Source: Deltaproteobacteria bacterium (lineage in GTDB: Bacteria; Desulfobacterota; Syntrophia; Syntrophales; Smithellaceae). Taken from it: a stretch of 49,579 nucleotides of DNA. Below the pieces are notes generated by a model. The model had not been told where the DNA came from, did not search any database, and worked only from the letters and a program-made list of their open reading frames with translations. This document shows positions 9,223 through 18,151 of the stretch, one piece after another. The position numbers and the translations under genes are program-made. Each line of letters opens with the position of its first letter. Position 1 is the stretch's first letter. The stretch covers positions 1-49,579 of the forward strand of contig JANYAY010000012.1 of assembly GCA_025361065.1 (NCBI GenBank), given 5' to 3'.

Positions 9223-10215
9223 ATGGAATATATCCAGAATTTTCAAATCCTGTGGTTTGTGCTGATTTTCATCCTGTTTCTTGGTTACGCGCTTTTGGAT
9301 GGTTTCGACCTCGGCGTGGCAATACTGTTGCCGTTTCTGGGTAAAAAAAAGCAAGAGAAGGACATCCTCATCGCCTCCATCGGGCCGGTTTGGGACGGCA
9401 ATGAAGTCTGGCTGATTACCGGCGGCGGTGCTTTGTTTGCAGCCTTTCCTCATGCTTATGCCACCGCATTTTCCGGTTTTTATCCGGCAATAATGCTGGT
9501 TTTGCTCGCACTGATCTTCCGGGCGGTATCGATGGAATTTCGCGCCGGCCTCTGGGAAAAGGCTCTCTTTGTTGGCAGCGCGCTTACGGCCTTGCTGTTG
9601 GGAGTTGCTTTGGGCAATGTGATCTATGGCGTGCCGCTTGACGAAAAAATGGAGTATGCCGGAAACTTCTTCACCCTGCTGCGGCCTGTGCCGCTGTTGT
9701 TCGGTATTACCGGCTTGACAGCAGTGCTGCTGCAAGGGGCGTCCTGGGCGGTCAGGAAAACGGAAGGGGAATTACGAGAAAGATCATTCCTCGCGGCGCG
9801 AGGATTAATGTGGATAAATGCCGTCATGGCGGGAATTTATTTTGTTGTCCTGGCTTTTACATTTTCTCGCCTGTCCGGAAATGCTTTATTTTACATGGCG
9901 ATGATATTGACGTTTTCCGGATTGACCGGGTTGTTTTTTTCACTGCGCAAAAAAAATGACGCCGCCTTGTTTTGGGAATCGTCTTTTTCGTTTAGCGGCC
10001 TGTTTCTGGCCGCTGGTGCAGCCCAGTTCCCCAATCTGATTACCGCTTCCAATGATCCGAATTTAAGCCTGACAATTGCTAACAGCTCAACCGGGCTTTA
10101 TACGTTACAAGTGATGGCCGTTATAGCGCTCGTCGGTATGCCGATAGTGATCGGTTATACGATATTTGTTTATCGTCTCTTTAAAGGAAAGACCGGGGCC
10201 AATGATCATTATTGA
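9223..10215 (+). CDS. cydB: Cytochrome bd quinol oxidase subunit II
   Basis: A 330-residue integral membrane protein with about eight or nine hydrophobic helices, the structural partner of CydA. The N-terminal GYALLDGFDLGVAILLPF and GPVWDGNEVWLITGGGALFAAFP patterns are characteristic of CydB. A GGGGGAGCG ribosome site lies just before ATG 9223. It follows cydA in the same orientation, but the pair is now separated by 378 nt because of an inserted repeat element, so co-transcription may be altered. No CydX-like small ORF was recognised downstream. Confidence 0.95.
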   Translation: MEYIQNFQILWFVLIFILFLGYALLDGFDLGVAILLPFLGKKKQEKDILIASIGPVWDGNEVWLITGGGALFAAFPHAYATAFSGFYPAIMLVLLALIFRAVSMEFRAGLWEKALFVGSALTALLLGVALGNVIYGVPLDEKMEYAGNFFTLLRPVPLLFGITGLTAVLLQGASWAVRKTEGELRERSFLAARGLMWINAVMAGIYFVVLAFTFSRLSGNALFYMAMILTFSGLTGLFFSLRKKNDAALFWESSFSFSGLFLAAGAAQFPNLITASNDPNLSLTIANSSTGLYTLQVMAVIALVGMPIVIGYTIFVYRLFKGKTGANDHY

Positions 10216-10260
10216 AGCGGCGCTATACCTCTTTAGTCCGGCAAAAATCTCATTTTTTTA

Positions 10261-10303
10261 TTGACAACATGCTTTCTTTTGGTTTATTCTCTGAACACGT
10301 TCA
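10261..10303 (+). promoter_or_regulatory. Candidate promoter and TetR operator
   Basis: TTGACA at 10261-10266 is followed after 18 nt by TATTCT (10285-10290). Immediately downstream, TGAACACGTTCA at 10292-10303 is a 5+2+5 perfect inverted repeat. Its place between promoter and the TetR gene suggests autoregulation. Inferred from position and symmetry only. Confidence 0.45.
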
Positions 10304-10365
10304 TTTAATAATCGCGTTTTTTCTTTCCGCCTGCATATCTTTAATGGAGGATATTTTATAAGACA

Positions 10366-10992
10366 ATGGGCATCAACGAAAGAAAACTAAGGGAAAAAGA
10401 ATCCCGAATTAAGCAAATCCAGGATAGCGCCGCCGCCCTTTTTTATAAGAAAGGCTACGAAGCTACAACTATTGAAGACATAGCAACATTGGCCGAAATA
10501 TCCAAGGGAACTCTCTACCTTTACTTTCGAAGCAAAAATGATCTTTATTATAGTCTGGTCGAACCATCCTTAGATATGCTTTCCAAAAAGCTGATCAAAA
10601 TAGCCGGCATGAAAAAAATTTCTCCCGATCTCCGAATAAGAAAAGTAATCGATGCCACTTACGACTTTTATGTTAAAGACCCTGATGCTTATCATCTCGT
10701 ATCACGCTACGAGGCATCCGTCTTCTCCAATCTTCTTTCCCGAAAGAAGCTCGATCATCTCAAACACCTGATGCGCTCCAATCTGGATCAATTAGAGGCT
10801 ATTATTTCCGAAGGGGTCAAGCTGGGTTGCTTTCGAAAAATCAATCCCAAAATGACGGCAATTGTTTTCTGGAATACTTTTATGGGTATTATTCAATTTC
10901 AGGAAAACAGGCTGGAAGAGGGGAAAACCGATTATCGCCGATCCACGATCGATTACGCTGTGGAGCTTGTTCTCCGGGCTATCGGAAAATGA
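10366..10992 (+). CDS. TetR/AcrR family transcriptional regulator
   Basis: A 208-residue regulator. The N-terminal helix-turn-helix domain (about 12-60) contains the typical sequence GYEATTIEDIATLAEISKG followed by TLYLYFRSKNDLY. The variable C-terminal domain is the expected ligand pocket. It precedes an SDR, acyl-CoA dehydrogenase, thiolase and ligase, so an acyl-CoA or related acid is the likely effector, as for FadR-like TetR proteins; this is inference. The ribosome site is weak: GGAGG lies about 15 nt before ATG 10366. A palindrome at 10292-10303 is a candidate operator. Confidence 0.88.
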   Translation: MGINERKLREKESRIKQIQDSAAALFYKKGYEATTIEDIATLAEISKGTLYLYFRSKNDLYYSLVEPSLDMLSKKLIKIAGMKKISPDLRIRKVIDATYDFYVKDPDAYHLVSRYEASVFSNLLSRKKLDHLKHLMRSNLDQLEAIISEGVKLGCFRKINPKMTAIVFWNTFMGIIQFQENRLEEGKTDYRRSTIDYAVELVLRAIGK

Positions 10993-11272
10993 TCATACCA
11001 ATCCGTTCTCGCCGGTTTGCTTTGGCGGCCTTTTCGCGATGTTGAATTATCGAGACGTTACAGGCGACGTCTCTGGCACAGACTTTCTTGTTATCCTGAA
11101 AAGCGAAACAGTATCAATAATTTTATATCCTCTCTTTGTACATAGGTGACATCTGGAGAAGAGGAGGAAATGCACGGTTACCGTTCTTTCCGCAGAAGTC
11201 GGACATGATGCTTTGCAGCATATGGTTCCCGAAAGGGATAATATATTAACAATTAAGACGGGGGAGGTGAAG

Positions 11273-12040
11273 ATGATACTAAAAAACAGTGTAGCGGTTG
11301 TAACCGGCGGAGCATCTGGTCTGGGGGAAGCTTGTGTCCGTAATCTGCACAAGCTCGGAGCAAAAGTGGCCGTTTTTGACTTTGCAGCGCCGGCGGGAGA
11401 AAAAATCGTAAGTGAATTGGGGAAAGACGTCATTTTTGCCCACTGTGACGTTGCTGCTGATGAAGCTGTACAGTCAGCCGTTAAAAAAACCATGGATGCA
11501 TTCGGCGCCATCCACATAGCAGTTAATTGTGCGGGGATCGGCACGCCGATGAAAATTCTGTCCAAGAAAGGGCCCATGTCGCTTAATGATTTCAACCGGG
11601 TTATTCAGATTAACCTCATCGGCACAGTTAATGTGATCCGGCTGGCCGTTGAACAGATGGTTAAAAACGAGCCCCAGGAGGATGGAGAAAGAGGAGTCAT
11701 TATCAACACCGCTTCGGTAGCTGCTTTCGACGGCCAGATCGGGCAGGCAGCTTACAGTGCCTCCAAGGGTGGCATTGTCGGCATGACCCTGCCGATTGCC
11801 AGGGAGTGCGCCGAGTATGGGATTCGCAATATGACCATAGCCCCCGGACTATTCAATACACCGCTGCTGCAGGGTCTTCCACCGGCAGCGCTCGAATCCC
11901 TGGGCAAAATGGTTCCCTTTCCTTCGCGGTTAGGTTATCCGGATGAGTATGCCCGATTGGTCTTGCACATCATTGAAAACCGCATGTTGAATGGTGAGGT
12001 GATCAGGCTCGATGGAGCGATCCGCATGTCGACGAAGTAA
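11273..12040 (+). CDS. Short-chain dehydrogenase, HSD10-like 3-hydroxyacyl-CoA dehydrogenase
   Basis: A 255-residue SDR with the NAD motif TGGASGLGE at about 11-19, NCAGIG in the middle and the catalytic YSASKGG triad region. The stretch [18 protein letters not shown] and the following [11 protein letters not shown] closely resemble human HSD17B10 (type II 3-hydroxyacyl-CoA dehydrogenase), so oxidation of a (possibly 2-methyl-branched) 3-hydroxyacyl-CoA is likely. GGGGAGG at 11261-11267 sets the start at ATG 11273; the longer frame from TTG 11213 has no such support. It leads a cluster with an acyl-CoA dehydrogenase, thiolase and ligase but no hydratase gene. Confidence 0.88.
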   Translation: MILKNSVAVVTGGASGLGEACVRNLHKLGAKVAVFDFAAPAGEKIVSELGKDVIFAHCDVAADEAVQSAVKKTMDAFGAIHIAVNCAGIGTPMKILSKKGPMSLNDFNRVIQINLIGTVNVIRLAVEQMVKNEPQEDGERGVIINTASVAAFDGQIGQAAYSASKGGIVGMTLPIARECAEYGIRNMTIAPGLFNTPLLQGLPPAALESLGKMVPFPSRLGYPDEYARLVLHIIENRMLNGEVIRLDGAIRMSTK

Positions 12041-12086
12041 AAGTGTAGTGCGTTAAAACCCGATACAAAAGGAAAGGAATGGAGTA

Positions 12087-13226
12087 ATGGATGGCAGTCT
12101 ATATGCAGAAGAACACAGAATTTTCAGGGATGCGTGCGGCAGGTATCTCGATTGCGAGGTCGTTCCGAATTATGAACAATGGGAAGCAGATGAAATCGTT
12201 CCCCGCCAGGTATGGAAAAAGATGGGGGCAAGCGGCTATCTTTGTCCCTGGCTGGATGAGAAATACGGCGGTTTTGGGGCCGGTTACGAATATTCAGTTG
12301 TTATCATGGAGGAGCTTTATCGTCGGGGACTTTGCGGCCTGATGCTCCCGCTGCATAATGATATCATCGTGCATTACATTGACAGTTATGGCAGTGAAGA
12401 ACAGAAAATGCGCTGGCTTCCGGGGTGTGTTTCCGGGGAAATCATCACCGCTATTGCCATGACGGAGCCGGACGTAGGCTCCGATCTGGCGGCAATAAAG
12501 ACGTCCGCGGTGCGTGACGGGGACTGTTATATTCTCAACGGGCAAAAGACCTTCATCTCTAATGGCATCCTCTCCAACCTGGTTGTCGTAGCGGCCAAGA
12601 CGGATGTACATGCGGGAGCTAAAGGTGTAAGTCTTATCTGCGTCGAAGACGGAACACCTGGTTTTACCCGCGGGCGTAACCTGAAAAAAATGGGATGGCA
12701 CAGCCAGGATACCGCAGAACTTATCTTCGAAGACTGCCGTGTGCCTGTGGCCAATCTCCTGGGTAAGGAAGGCAGGGGATTCTACTATATGATGGAAAAG
12801 CTCCAGGGAGAAAGGCTTGTTGTCTGCATTATGGCACAGAGTATGGCCGAGGCTATGCTGGAGATGACTGTTAAATATACAAAGGAAAGAAGCATATTCG
12901 ATCAACCGGTAAGTTCATTGCAGCATAATACTTTCAAGATAGTGGAAATGGCCACGGAAATTGAATTGGGACGGACATTCCTCGATTCCCTGATCTCCGA
13001 TTATATTGCCCGCAAAGACATCGTCAAACGGGTTTCCATGGGGAAAGCTTGGATTGCGGAGATGGCCAATCGTGTTGCCTATAATTGTCTCCAGCTTCAT
13101 GGCGGCTATGGTTATATGGAGGAATATCCTATCTGCCGCTTTGCCCGGGACGTCCGGGTGGCACCGATATTTGCCGGCTCCACTGAGGTAATGAAGGTAA
13201 TTGTGGGCAGAATGATGGGGCTTTAG
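12087..13226 (+). CDS. Acyl-CoA dehydrogenase, LCAD/IVD-like
   Basis: A 379-residue paralogue of the enzyme at 715, alike along its whole length. AMTEPDVGSDLAAIK and the QLHGGYGYMEEYP motif are intact. The C-terminal motif is IFAGSTEVMK, again lacking the medium-chain-type Glu, while KLQGERLV supplies the alternative helix-G Glu. GGAAAGGA precedes ATG 12087. It lies 46 nt after the SDR gene and 53 nt before the thiolase, consistent with one transcript. The two paralogues may act on different acyl chains; that cannot be settled from sequence. Confidence 0.92.
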   Translation: MDGSLYAEEHRIFRDACGRYLDCEVVPNYEQWEADEIVPRQVWKKMGASGYLCPWLDEKYGGFGAGYEYSVVIMEELYRRGLCGLMLPLHNDIIVHYIDSYGSEEQKMRWLPGCVSGEIITAIAMTEPDVGSDLAAIKTSAVRDGDCYILNGQKTFISNGILSNLVVVAAKTDVHAGAKGVSLICVEDGTPGFTRGRNLKKMGWHSQDTAELIFEDCRVPVANLLGKEGRGFYYMMEKLQGERLVVCIMAQSMAEAMLEMTVKYTKERSIFDQPVSSLQHNTFKIVEMATEIELGRTFLDSLISDYIARKDIVKRVSMGKAWIAEMANRVAYNCLQLHGGYGYMEEYPICRFARDVRVAPIFAGSTEVMKVIVGRMMGL

Positions 13227-13279
13227 AGATTTCGTGCATACTTTAGGGATTGCGGCTTATGAAGAAAGGAGGAATAAAA

Positions 13280-14500
13280 GTGAGTAAACAAGATGATATC
13301 GTTATTGTCAGCGCGGTGAGAACGCCTTTTAGTAAGTTCGATTCTTTAATGGCTGATATTGCCAGCATAGACCTTGCTGTTATGGTGATGAAGGAAGTCG
13401 TTTCGCGGGCAGGTATCAGGCCTGCGGAAGTGGATGAAATCAATTATGGCAGCTGTGTCATGGCGGAAATGGCTCTGGAAACGGATATCCCGGCGCGCCA
13501 GGCCTCGTTGCTTGCCGGATTTCCGCCGGAAAACATTTCTGTGACTCTGGATCGGGCCTGCTGTTCATCGCTCACCGCTCTGCGGATGGGCTATCGGGCA
13601 ATCAGGGTGGGGGATGCCGGAATCTGCATGGCTGTCGGCTCTGAAAATATGCCGCGGACACCGCATCTGGCTCCGGGATTACGCAAAGGCGTGCGTCTGG
13701 GTCACATCCGGCTTCTGGATGGACTATTTGAACTTGGCTACCAGGCTAAGGGATTTTCATCGGTAGCCAGGGATGCGGGAGAGGTGGCTCTCGATTATGG
13801 CGTGACGAGGGAGATGCAGGACGAATGGGCAGTGCTGACCCAGGATCGATATGCCCGGGCTTTTGCCGAGGGAAAATACAAGATCGGTGAAGAGCTGATG
13901 CCGGTTATAATTCCGCAGAAAAAAGGTGATCCGATTGTCATTGACCGGGACGAATCGCCGCGCCAGACAACTATTGAAGCGTTAGCCAGACTCAAGCCAA
14001 TTTATGGCAGTCCCACGGTTACCGCCGGCAATGCCCCGCCGCTTAGTGCCGGTTCCAGTGCTATTCTTTTCATGACGCGCAAGAAGGCTGAAGAAAAAGG
14101 ACTGAAACCTCTGGCGACAATACTGGCGTCCGTCGGTACGGCCACCAATCCGCGCGATATCGCTGTGATCCCCGCCCTGACTATTGAACAGGCTCTCCAA
14201 AAAGCAGGGATGACGATCAATCAGATGGACATAATCGAAATTAATGAGGCCTTTGCCGCCATGCCTCTGGTATCGACAAAGATTCTGGCGGGAAATGATG
14301 AGGCGAAATGGAAGGAACTCCGGGAGAAAACCAATGTCAATGGCGGTGCCATCGCCATCGGCCACCCTGTGGGTGCGAGTGCCGCCCGGATCACCATGCA
14401 TGCGGCCTATGAGCTCAGAAGGCGCGGCGGCGGCTACGGTGTTGCCTCCATTTGCGGCGGCCTGGCCCAGGGGGAAGCGGTGATACTTCAGGTGGAATAA
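13280..14500 (+). CDS. Thiolase (acetyl-CoA acetyltransferase family)
   Basis: A 406-residue thiolase. The nucleophilic Cys is in LDRACCSSLTALRMG (about 83-97), followed by INEAFAAMP, the His motif GHPVGASAAR and the second Cys in SICGGLAQGEA. The start is GTG 13280, placed 7 nt after AGGAGG (13267-13272); ATG 13259 would put the ribosome site inside the gene. It differs from the FadI-like thiolase at 3552 in length and active-site context. In this cluster it probably cleaves the 3-ketoacyl-CoA formed by the HSD10-like dehydrogenase. Confidence 0.9.
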   Translation: MSKQDDIVIVSAVRTPFSKFDSLMADIASIDLAVMVMKEVVSRAGIRPAEVDEINYGSCVMAEMALETDIPARQASLLAGFPPENISVTLDRACCSSLTALRMGYRAIRVGDAGICMAVGSENMPRTPHLAPGLRKGVRLGHIRLLDGLFELGYQAKGFSSVARDAGEVALDYGVTREMQDEWAVLTQDRYARAFAEGKYKIGEELMPVIIPQKKGDPIVIDRDESPRQTTIEALARLKPIYGSPTVTAGNAPPLSAGSSAILFMTRKKAEEKGLKPLATILASVGTATNPRDIAVIPALTIEQALQKAGMTINQMDIIEINEAFAAMPLVSTKILAGNDEAKWKELREKTNVNGGAIAIGHPVGASAARITMHAAYELRRRGGGYGVASICGGLAQGEAVILQVE

Positions 14501-14600
14501 ACGTGGATTAAACGAAAGGAGAATACGGCAAGTCATTCATGAACGGGCGGGAAGTGGTGGATAGGATAATCTGATTTGATTCTAAGAGGAGGGGCAAATT

Positions 14601-16268
14601 ATGATTTTGGCATCACAGGAAAGTATTCGTGAGTGGACAGAAAAAGGGGTTTGGGGGAGAAAAACACTTATTGATTATTTCAAGGAGAACGTGGCGAAAA
14701 TGCCGGATGTTCTATGCCTTGTTGATCCTCCCAACAAAGAAACGCTGGTTGGTCTGACACCGGAGCGGCTCACTTACCGGGAACTGGACAGGGCTGTCGA
14801 TGCAACTGCTGAAGGACTGATTGCCAAAGGCATCAGGAAAGACGACATCATCATGGTGCAATTGCCCAACTCTTGGGAACTCGCCATGCTTTATCTCGCC
14901 ATTACCAGAGCGGGAGGCACAATATCACCAATGCCCATGCAATGGCGGCAATCGGAACTGGAATTCATCGCCAAAATCACGGAAGCCCGGGCCATTATCA
15001 CCGTAGAGGAATTCGGCGGTTTCCAGCATATGGAGCAGGCCAGAAAAATTCAGTCTAAATCTCCATCCATCAAAGAGATTATAACTCTTGCCGAGATTCG
15101 GGAGATGAGTAAGGGAGATGTAACAGGCCTTCTCGATAAAATTTTGATCGATGCCAACGATGTCTTCACTCTTTGCTGGTCATCGGGAACGGAAGCTGAA
15201 CCCAAGGGCTGCCCATTGAGCCATAATAACTGGATCTTCCTGTCCTCTTTCTGTTACGAAACAGCTCCGATCAAACCCGGCGACAACCTTATTACCGCCG
15301 GACCTCTGGTTAATATGGCATCCGTCGGAACCGTCTATATCGAATGGCTTGTCGGAGGCGGCAAGCTTGCCCTCCACCATCCTTTTGACGGCCCCACCTT
15401 CATTATGCAGCTCATGAAAGAGGAAATCAATTATACACTTCTTGTTCCGGCCATCGTCAATGCTCTTCTGAAGCACCCGAAAGTGGATTCCTTTAACTTG
15501 AGCAAGATGCGGGCGATTACCATCGGCGCCGCGCCACCATCCCTCTGGTCTGTGGAGGACATGAAGAGACGCTGGGGGATCGATTTCGCCAATATCTGGG
15601 GACAGAATGAAGGAACGGCCAATATCGCCGGCCCTTTGGATATCCCGGATCTGGCGATGCGTATCGATCATTTTCCTCATTATGGGAAACAGGGCTCGAA
15701 ATGGCAAAACGTGTCATCTATTCGCCGGCATCTTCAACTGAAACTGCTCGATCCCCTGACGGGAAAGGAAATCACGGAGCTAGGCGGTGTGGGGGAACTC
15801 TGGTACAAAGGACCAAATGTCATCCCCGGCTATTTCAAGCGTCCGGATATTACCAAGAAGGCTTTCGATGACCAAGGTTTCTTCAACACAGGTGATCTTT
15901 TCCAGATCAAAGATAACGACTTTATCGGGTTCTTCGACAGAACAAAAGACATTATCATCAGGGGCGGCTTCAATATCAGCGCCCAGGAAGTGGAGAACAT
16001 GCTTTTGGGAAATCCCAAAATATTGGATGCAGCGGCAATTGCCATCCCCGATGAAACTCTTGGGGAAAAAGTCTGTGTCTATATTGTTCCCAAAGGTGAG
16101 GAGAAAATCGACCTGGAGGAAATCAAGGCCTTCATGAAAGAAAAAGGTATTGCTGTTTACAAAATACCGGAGCGCCTGGAGATCATCAACGCCATTCCCA
16201 GAAATCCCGTAGGCAAAATTCTCAAGAAAGTTCTCCGGGAAGATATTAAAAAGAAATTGGGAATGTGA
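14601..16268 (+). CDS. Acyl-CoA ligase (AMP-forming)
   Basis: A 555-residue ANL-superfamily ligase. The phosphate loop reads WSSGTEAEPKGCPLSHNN, the A5 region IWGQNEGTANIAG, the hinge DRTKDIIIRGGFNIS, and the catalytic Lys is expected in PRNPVGKILKK. AAGAGGAGG lies just before ATG 14601. The A5 motif has NEG where fatty-acid ligases usually have TE, which hints at a different acid substrate, perhaps cyclic or branched; this is only a hint. It closes the TetR-led cluster and is followed by a MITE-like element. Confidence 0.9.
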   Translation: MILASQESIREWTEKGVWGRKTLIDYFKENVAKMPDVLCLVDPPNKETLVGLTPERLTYRELDRAVDATAEGLIAKGIRKDDIIMVQLPNSWELAMLYLAITRAGGTISPMPMQWRQSELEFIAKITEARAIITVEEFGGFQHMEQARKIQSKSPSIKEIITLAEIREMSKGDVTGLLDKILIDANDVFTLCWSSGTEAEPKGCPLSHNNWIFLSSFCYETAPIKPGDNLITAGPLVNMASVGTVYIEWLVGGGKLALHHPFDGPTFIMQLMKEEINYTLLVPAIVNALLKHPKVDSFNLSKMRAITIGAAPPSLWSVEDMKRRWGIDFANIWGQNEGTANIAGPLDIPDLAMRIDHFPHYGKQGSKWQNVSSIRRHLQLKLLDPLTGKEITELGGVGELWYKGPNVIPGYFKRPDITKKAFDDQGFFNTGDLFQIKDNDFIGFFDRTKDIIIRGGFNISAQEVENMLLGNPKILDAAAIAIPDETLGEKVCVYIVPKGEEKIDLEEIKAFMKEKGIAVYKIPERLEIINAIPRNPVGKILKKVLREDIKKKLGM

Positions 16269-16368
16269 TGAATATTTTCGAATTGACTGTTATCATCAAT
16301 TAATGTCATGTTGCCTTTAAAGTAAAATGAGGCGGCAAAGAGAAGGCACCCAGGCAGGTCCGGCATTA

Positions 16369-16559
16369 GAGACTGTGTCGTAATAGAAAAAGTGCTATCA
16401 ATAGCGTCATGCCGATGAAAATCGGCATCCAGACGTCGTCCCGGCGAAAGCCGGGAACCAGTTCAAAGTTACTGGATTCCCCCGTATCAACTACGGGGCA
16501 GGCTCTTCGTCGCGCTTCGCTTGCCCGGAATGACCAAAAAGTAATTGCGACACAGTTTC
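16369..16559. repeat. MITE-like element 3 (191 bp)
   Basis: Ends are inverted: left GAGACTGTGTCGTAAT and right (reverse complement) GAAACTGTGTCGCAAT. ATTA flanks both sides (16365-16368 and 16560-16563). The interior at 16472-16514 is the inverted form of the module in the elements at 6990 and 8848. Several smaller GC-rich palindromes (for example CCGGCGAAAGCCGG) lie inside. It separates the ligase from the racemase-like gene. Confidence 0.65.
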
Positions 16560-16693
16560 ATTAGCCGGGGAGCCTGCCGGGCTGATCTGCTGCCGGCAAG
16601 GTTAGCCTGCGAACGCGCATTGGTATAACGAAATATTTTTTTCCGGCCGGCGCCGCAACCGTGCGCCGCAAAACTGCAAGGAAGGAAACAGGT

Positions 16694-17878
16694 ATGCCCG
16701 GAGCTCTAGAAGGACTGAAAATACTGGATTTCACGACATTACTTCCCGGACCTTATGCCACGATGTGTTTGGCTGATATGGGAGCCCGGGTCTTGAGAGT
16801 TGTAACGGGTGCCCGTCCTGATCCTGTCGATTTTATGCCACCCTTTGTTCCCGGTATGCAGCTCTCTGCGGCCGCTGCCCAGTTGGGAAGGAATAAACGT
16901 CTGATGGTGTTGAATCTCAAAGACTCCCGGGCAATCAGGATCGTGCATCAGCTAATCTCGGAGTATGATATTGTCATTGAGCAGTTTCGTCCCGGGGTAA
17001 TGGCCAAATTTAACCTGGACTACGAAAGCCTCAAGTCGGTAAATCCGGCTGTTATCTACTGTTCGCTCACGGGATATGGTCAGACCGGTCCCCTGCGGGA
17101 TCGCGCCGGGCATGACATAAACTACCTTGCCCGTTCCGGCATTGCTTCCTATACCGGCAAAAAAGAATCCGGCCCCAGTCTTTCCGGAATGCAGCTGGCA
17201 GATGTAGCCTCAGGTTCCAACAATGCCGTCATTGGCATCCTGGCTGCGGTAATTTCCCGCAGTAAAACAGGCAAAGGTCAGTTCCTGGACATCTCTATGA
17301 CGGACGGAGTAATTGCCTTCAACGCTATATTTGGCGCAGGTTTTCTTGTAGACGGCAGAGATCCGGACTTTCAGGATAACATTTTAAACGGTGGTTCGCT
17401 CTATGATTATTATAAAACAAAAGACGGCAAATACATCAGCTTTGGCGGGCTGGAGCCTCAGTTCTTTGCCAACTTCTGCAATGTAATTAACCGTCCCGAC
17501 CTGATCTCCGGAGGCGTGTTTCCCGCTGAAGTAAATAAGGTGAAATGTGAAGTACGGGATATCCTTTTATCCAAAACAAGGGAGGAATGGATGGAGCTTT
17601 TCAGTGCCACGGATGCCTGTGTGGAGCCCGTTATGACTCTTACCGAAGTTACCAATGATTCCCTGGCCCGGGAGCGCGAAATGTTCGTGGAATTTCCATT
17701 GCCGACGGGCCAAACGGTCAGGCAGATAGCAAACCCCGTCAAGTTCTCGGAAACGAAGCCGGAGTATAAGAGTATGGGTGTTAATGCCGCCGCCTGTCAT
17801 ACGAACGAGGTGCTCAGTGAACTCGGTTATAGCGACGATGAGATTAATGAATTTAATCAGACGGGACTCTTTAGATGA
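16694..17878 (+). CDS. CaiB/BaiF family protein, alpha-methylacyl-CoA racemase-like
   Basis: A 394-residue member of the family III CoA-transferase/racemase superfamily. GHDINYLARSG (H140, D141) and QLADVASGS (D170) match the His/Asp catalytic pair of alpha-methylacyl-CoA racemase, with the same 30-residue spacing. This makes racemisation of a 2-methylacyl-CoA more likely than CoA transfer. AAGGAAGG upstream supports ATG 16694; the longer frame from 16661 has no ribosome site. A racemase would fit a cluster that also holds an HSD10-like dehydrogenase known to prefer branched substrates in other organisms; this link is inferred. Confidence 0.85.
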   Translation: MPGALEGLKILDFTTLLPGPYATMCLADMGARVLRVVTGARPDPVDFMPPFVPGMQLSAAAAQLGRNKRLMVLNLKDSRAIRIVHQLISEYDIVIEQFRPGVMAKFNLDYESLKSVNPAVIYCSLTGYGQTGPLRDRAGHDINYLARSGIASYTGKKESGPSLSGMQLADVASGSNNAVIGILAAVISRSKTGKGQFLDISMTDGVIAFNAIFGAGFLVDGRDPDFQDNILNGGSLYDYYKTKDGKYISFGGLEPQFFANFCNVINRPDLISGGVFPAEVNKVKCEVRDILLSKTREEWMELFSATDACVEPVMTLTEVTNDSLAREREMFVEFPLPTGQTVRQIANPVKFSETKPEYKSMGVNAAACHTNEVLSELGYSDDEINEFNQTGLFR

Positions 17879-17880
17879 TT

Positions 17881-17980
17881 AATCCCGCTCATGCGGGACG
17901 AGCGTTAATTCTCGTGAGCGAGCTCGCCATATAATGACATTCATTTCATACCTCGACAGCGAGCTCGCGAGGTGGTTGAT
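17881..17980. repeat. Repeat family 2, copy 1 (100 bp)
   Basis: Begins AATCCCGCTC and ends GAGGTGGTTGAT. It contains small palindromes (CCCGCTCATGCGGG; GAGCTCGC). Nearly identical to 19317-19416 and, in shortened form, to 28576-28633. It starts two bases after the stop codon of the racemase-like gene. The bases from 17981 to 18151 contain a TTGACA box (18085-18090) but no clear -10. Confidence 0.8.
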
Positions 17981-18151
17981 TTGATGAGATATCGCTTTTT
18001 GACAGTCTGTCCCTGAGAAGAGAGTCCTTTTATGTTAGTGAAGGGAAATCTTCAAGCATCCGGTCTGCCGTCCCGCTATTGTGTTTGACACTGCCGTAAT
18101 AATAATATATGCAGGCATCAATCAGCATCACATCACCCATAGGAGGCCGCC

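Noticed and set aside
11170-11208. Very short frame after a strong GAGGAGG upstream of the HSD10-like gene
   Set aside because: Only 12 codons and no evidence of attenuation; the downstream ribosome site at 11261 explains the SDR start.
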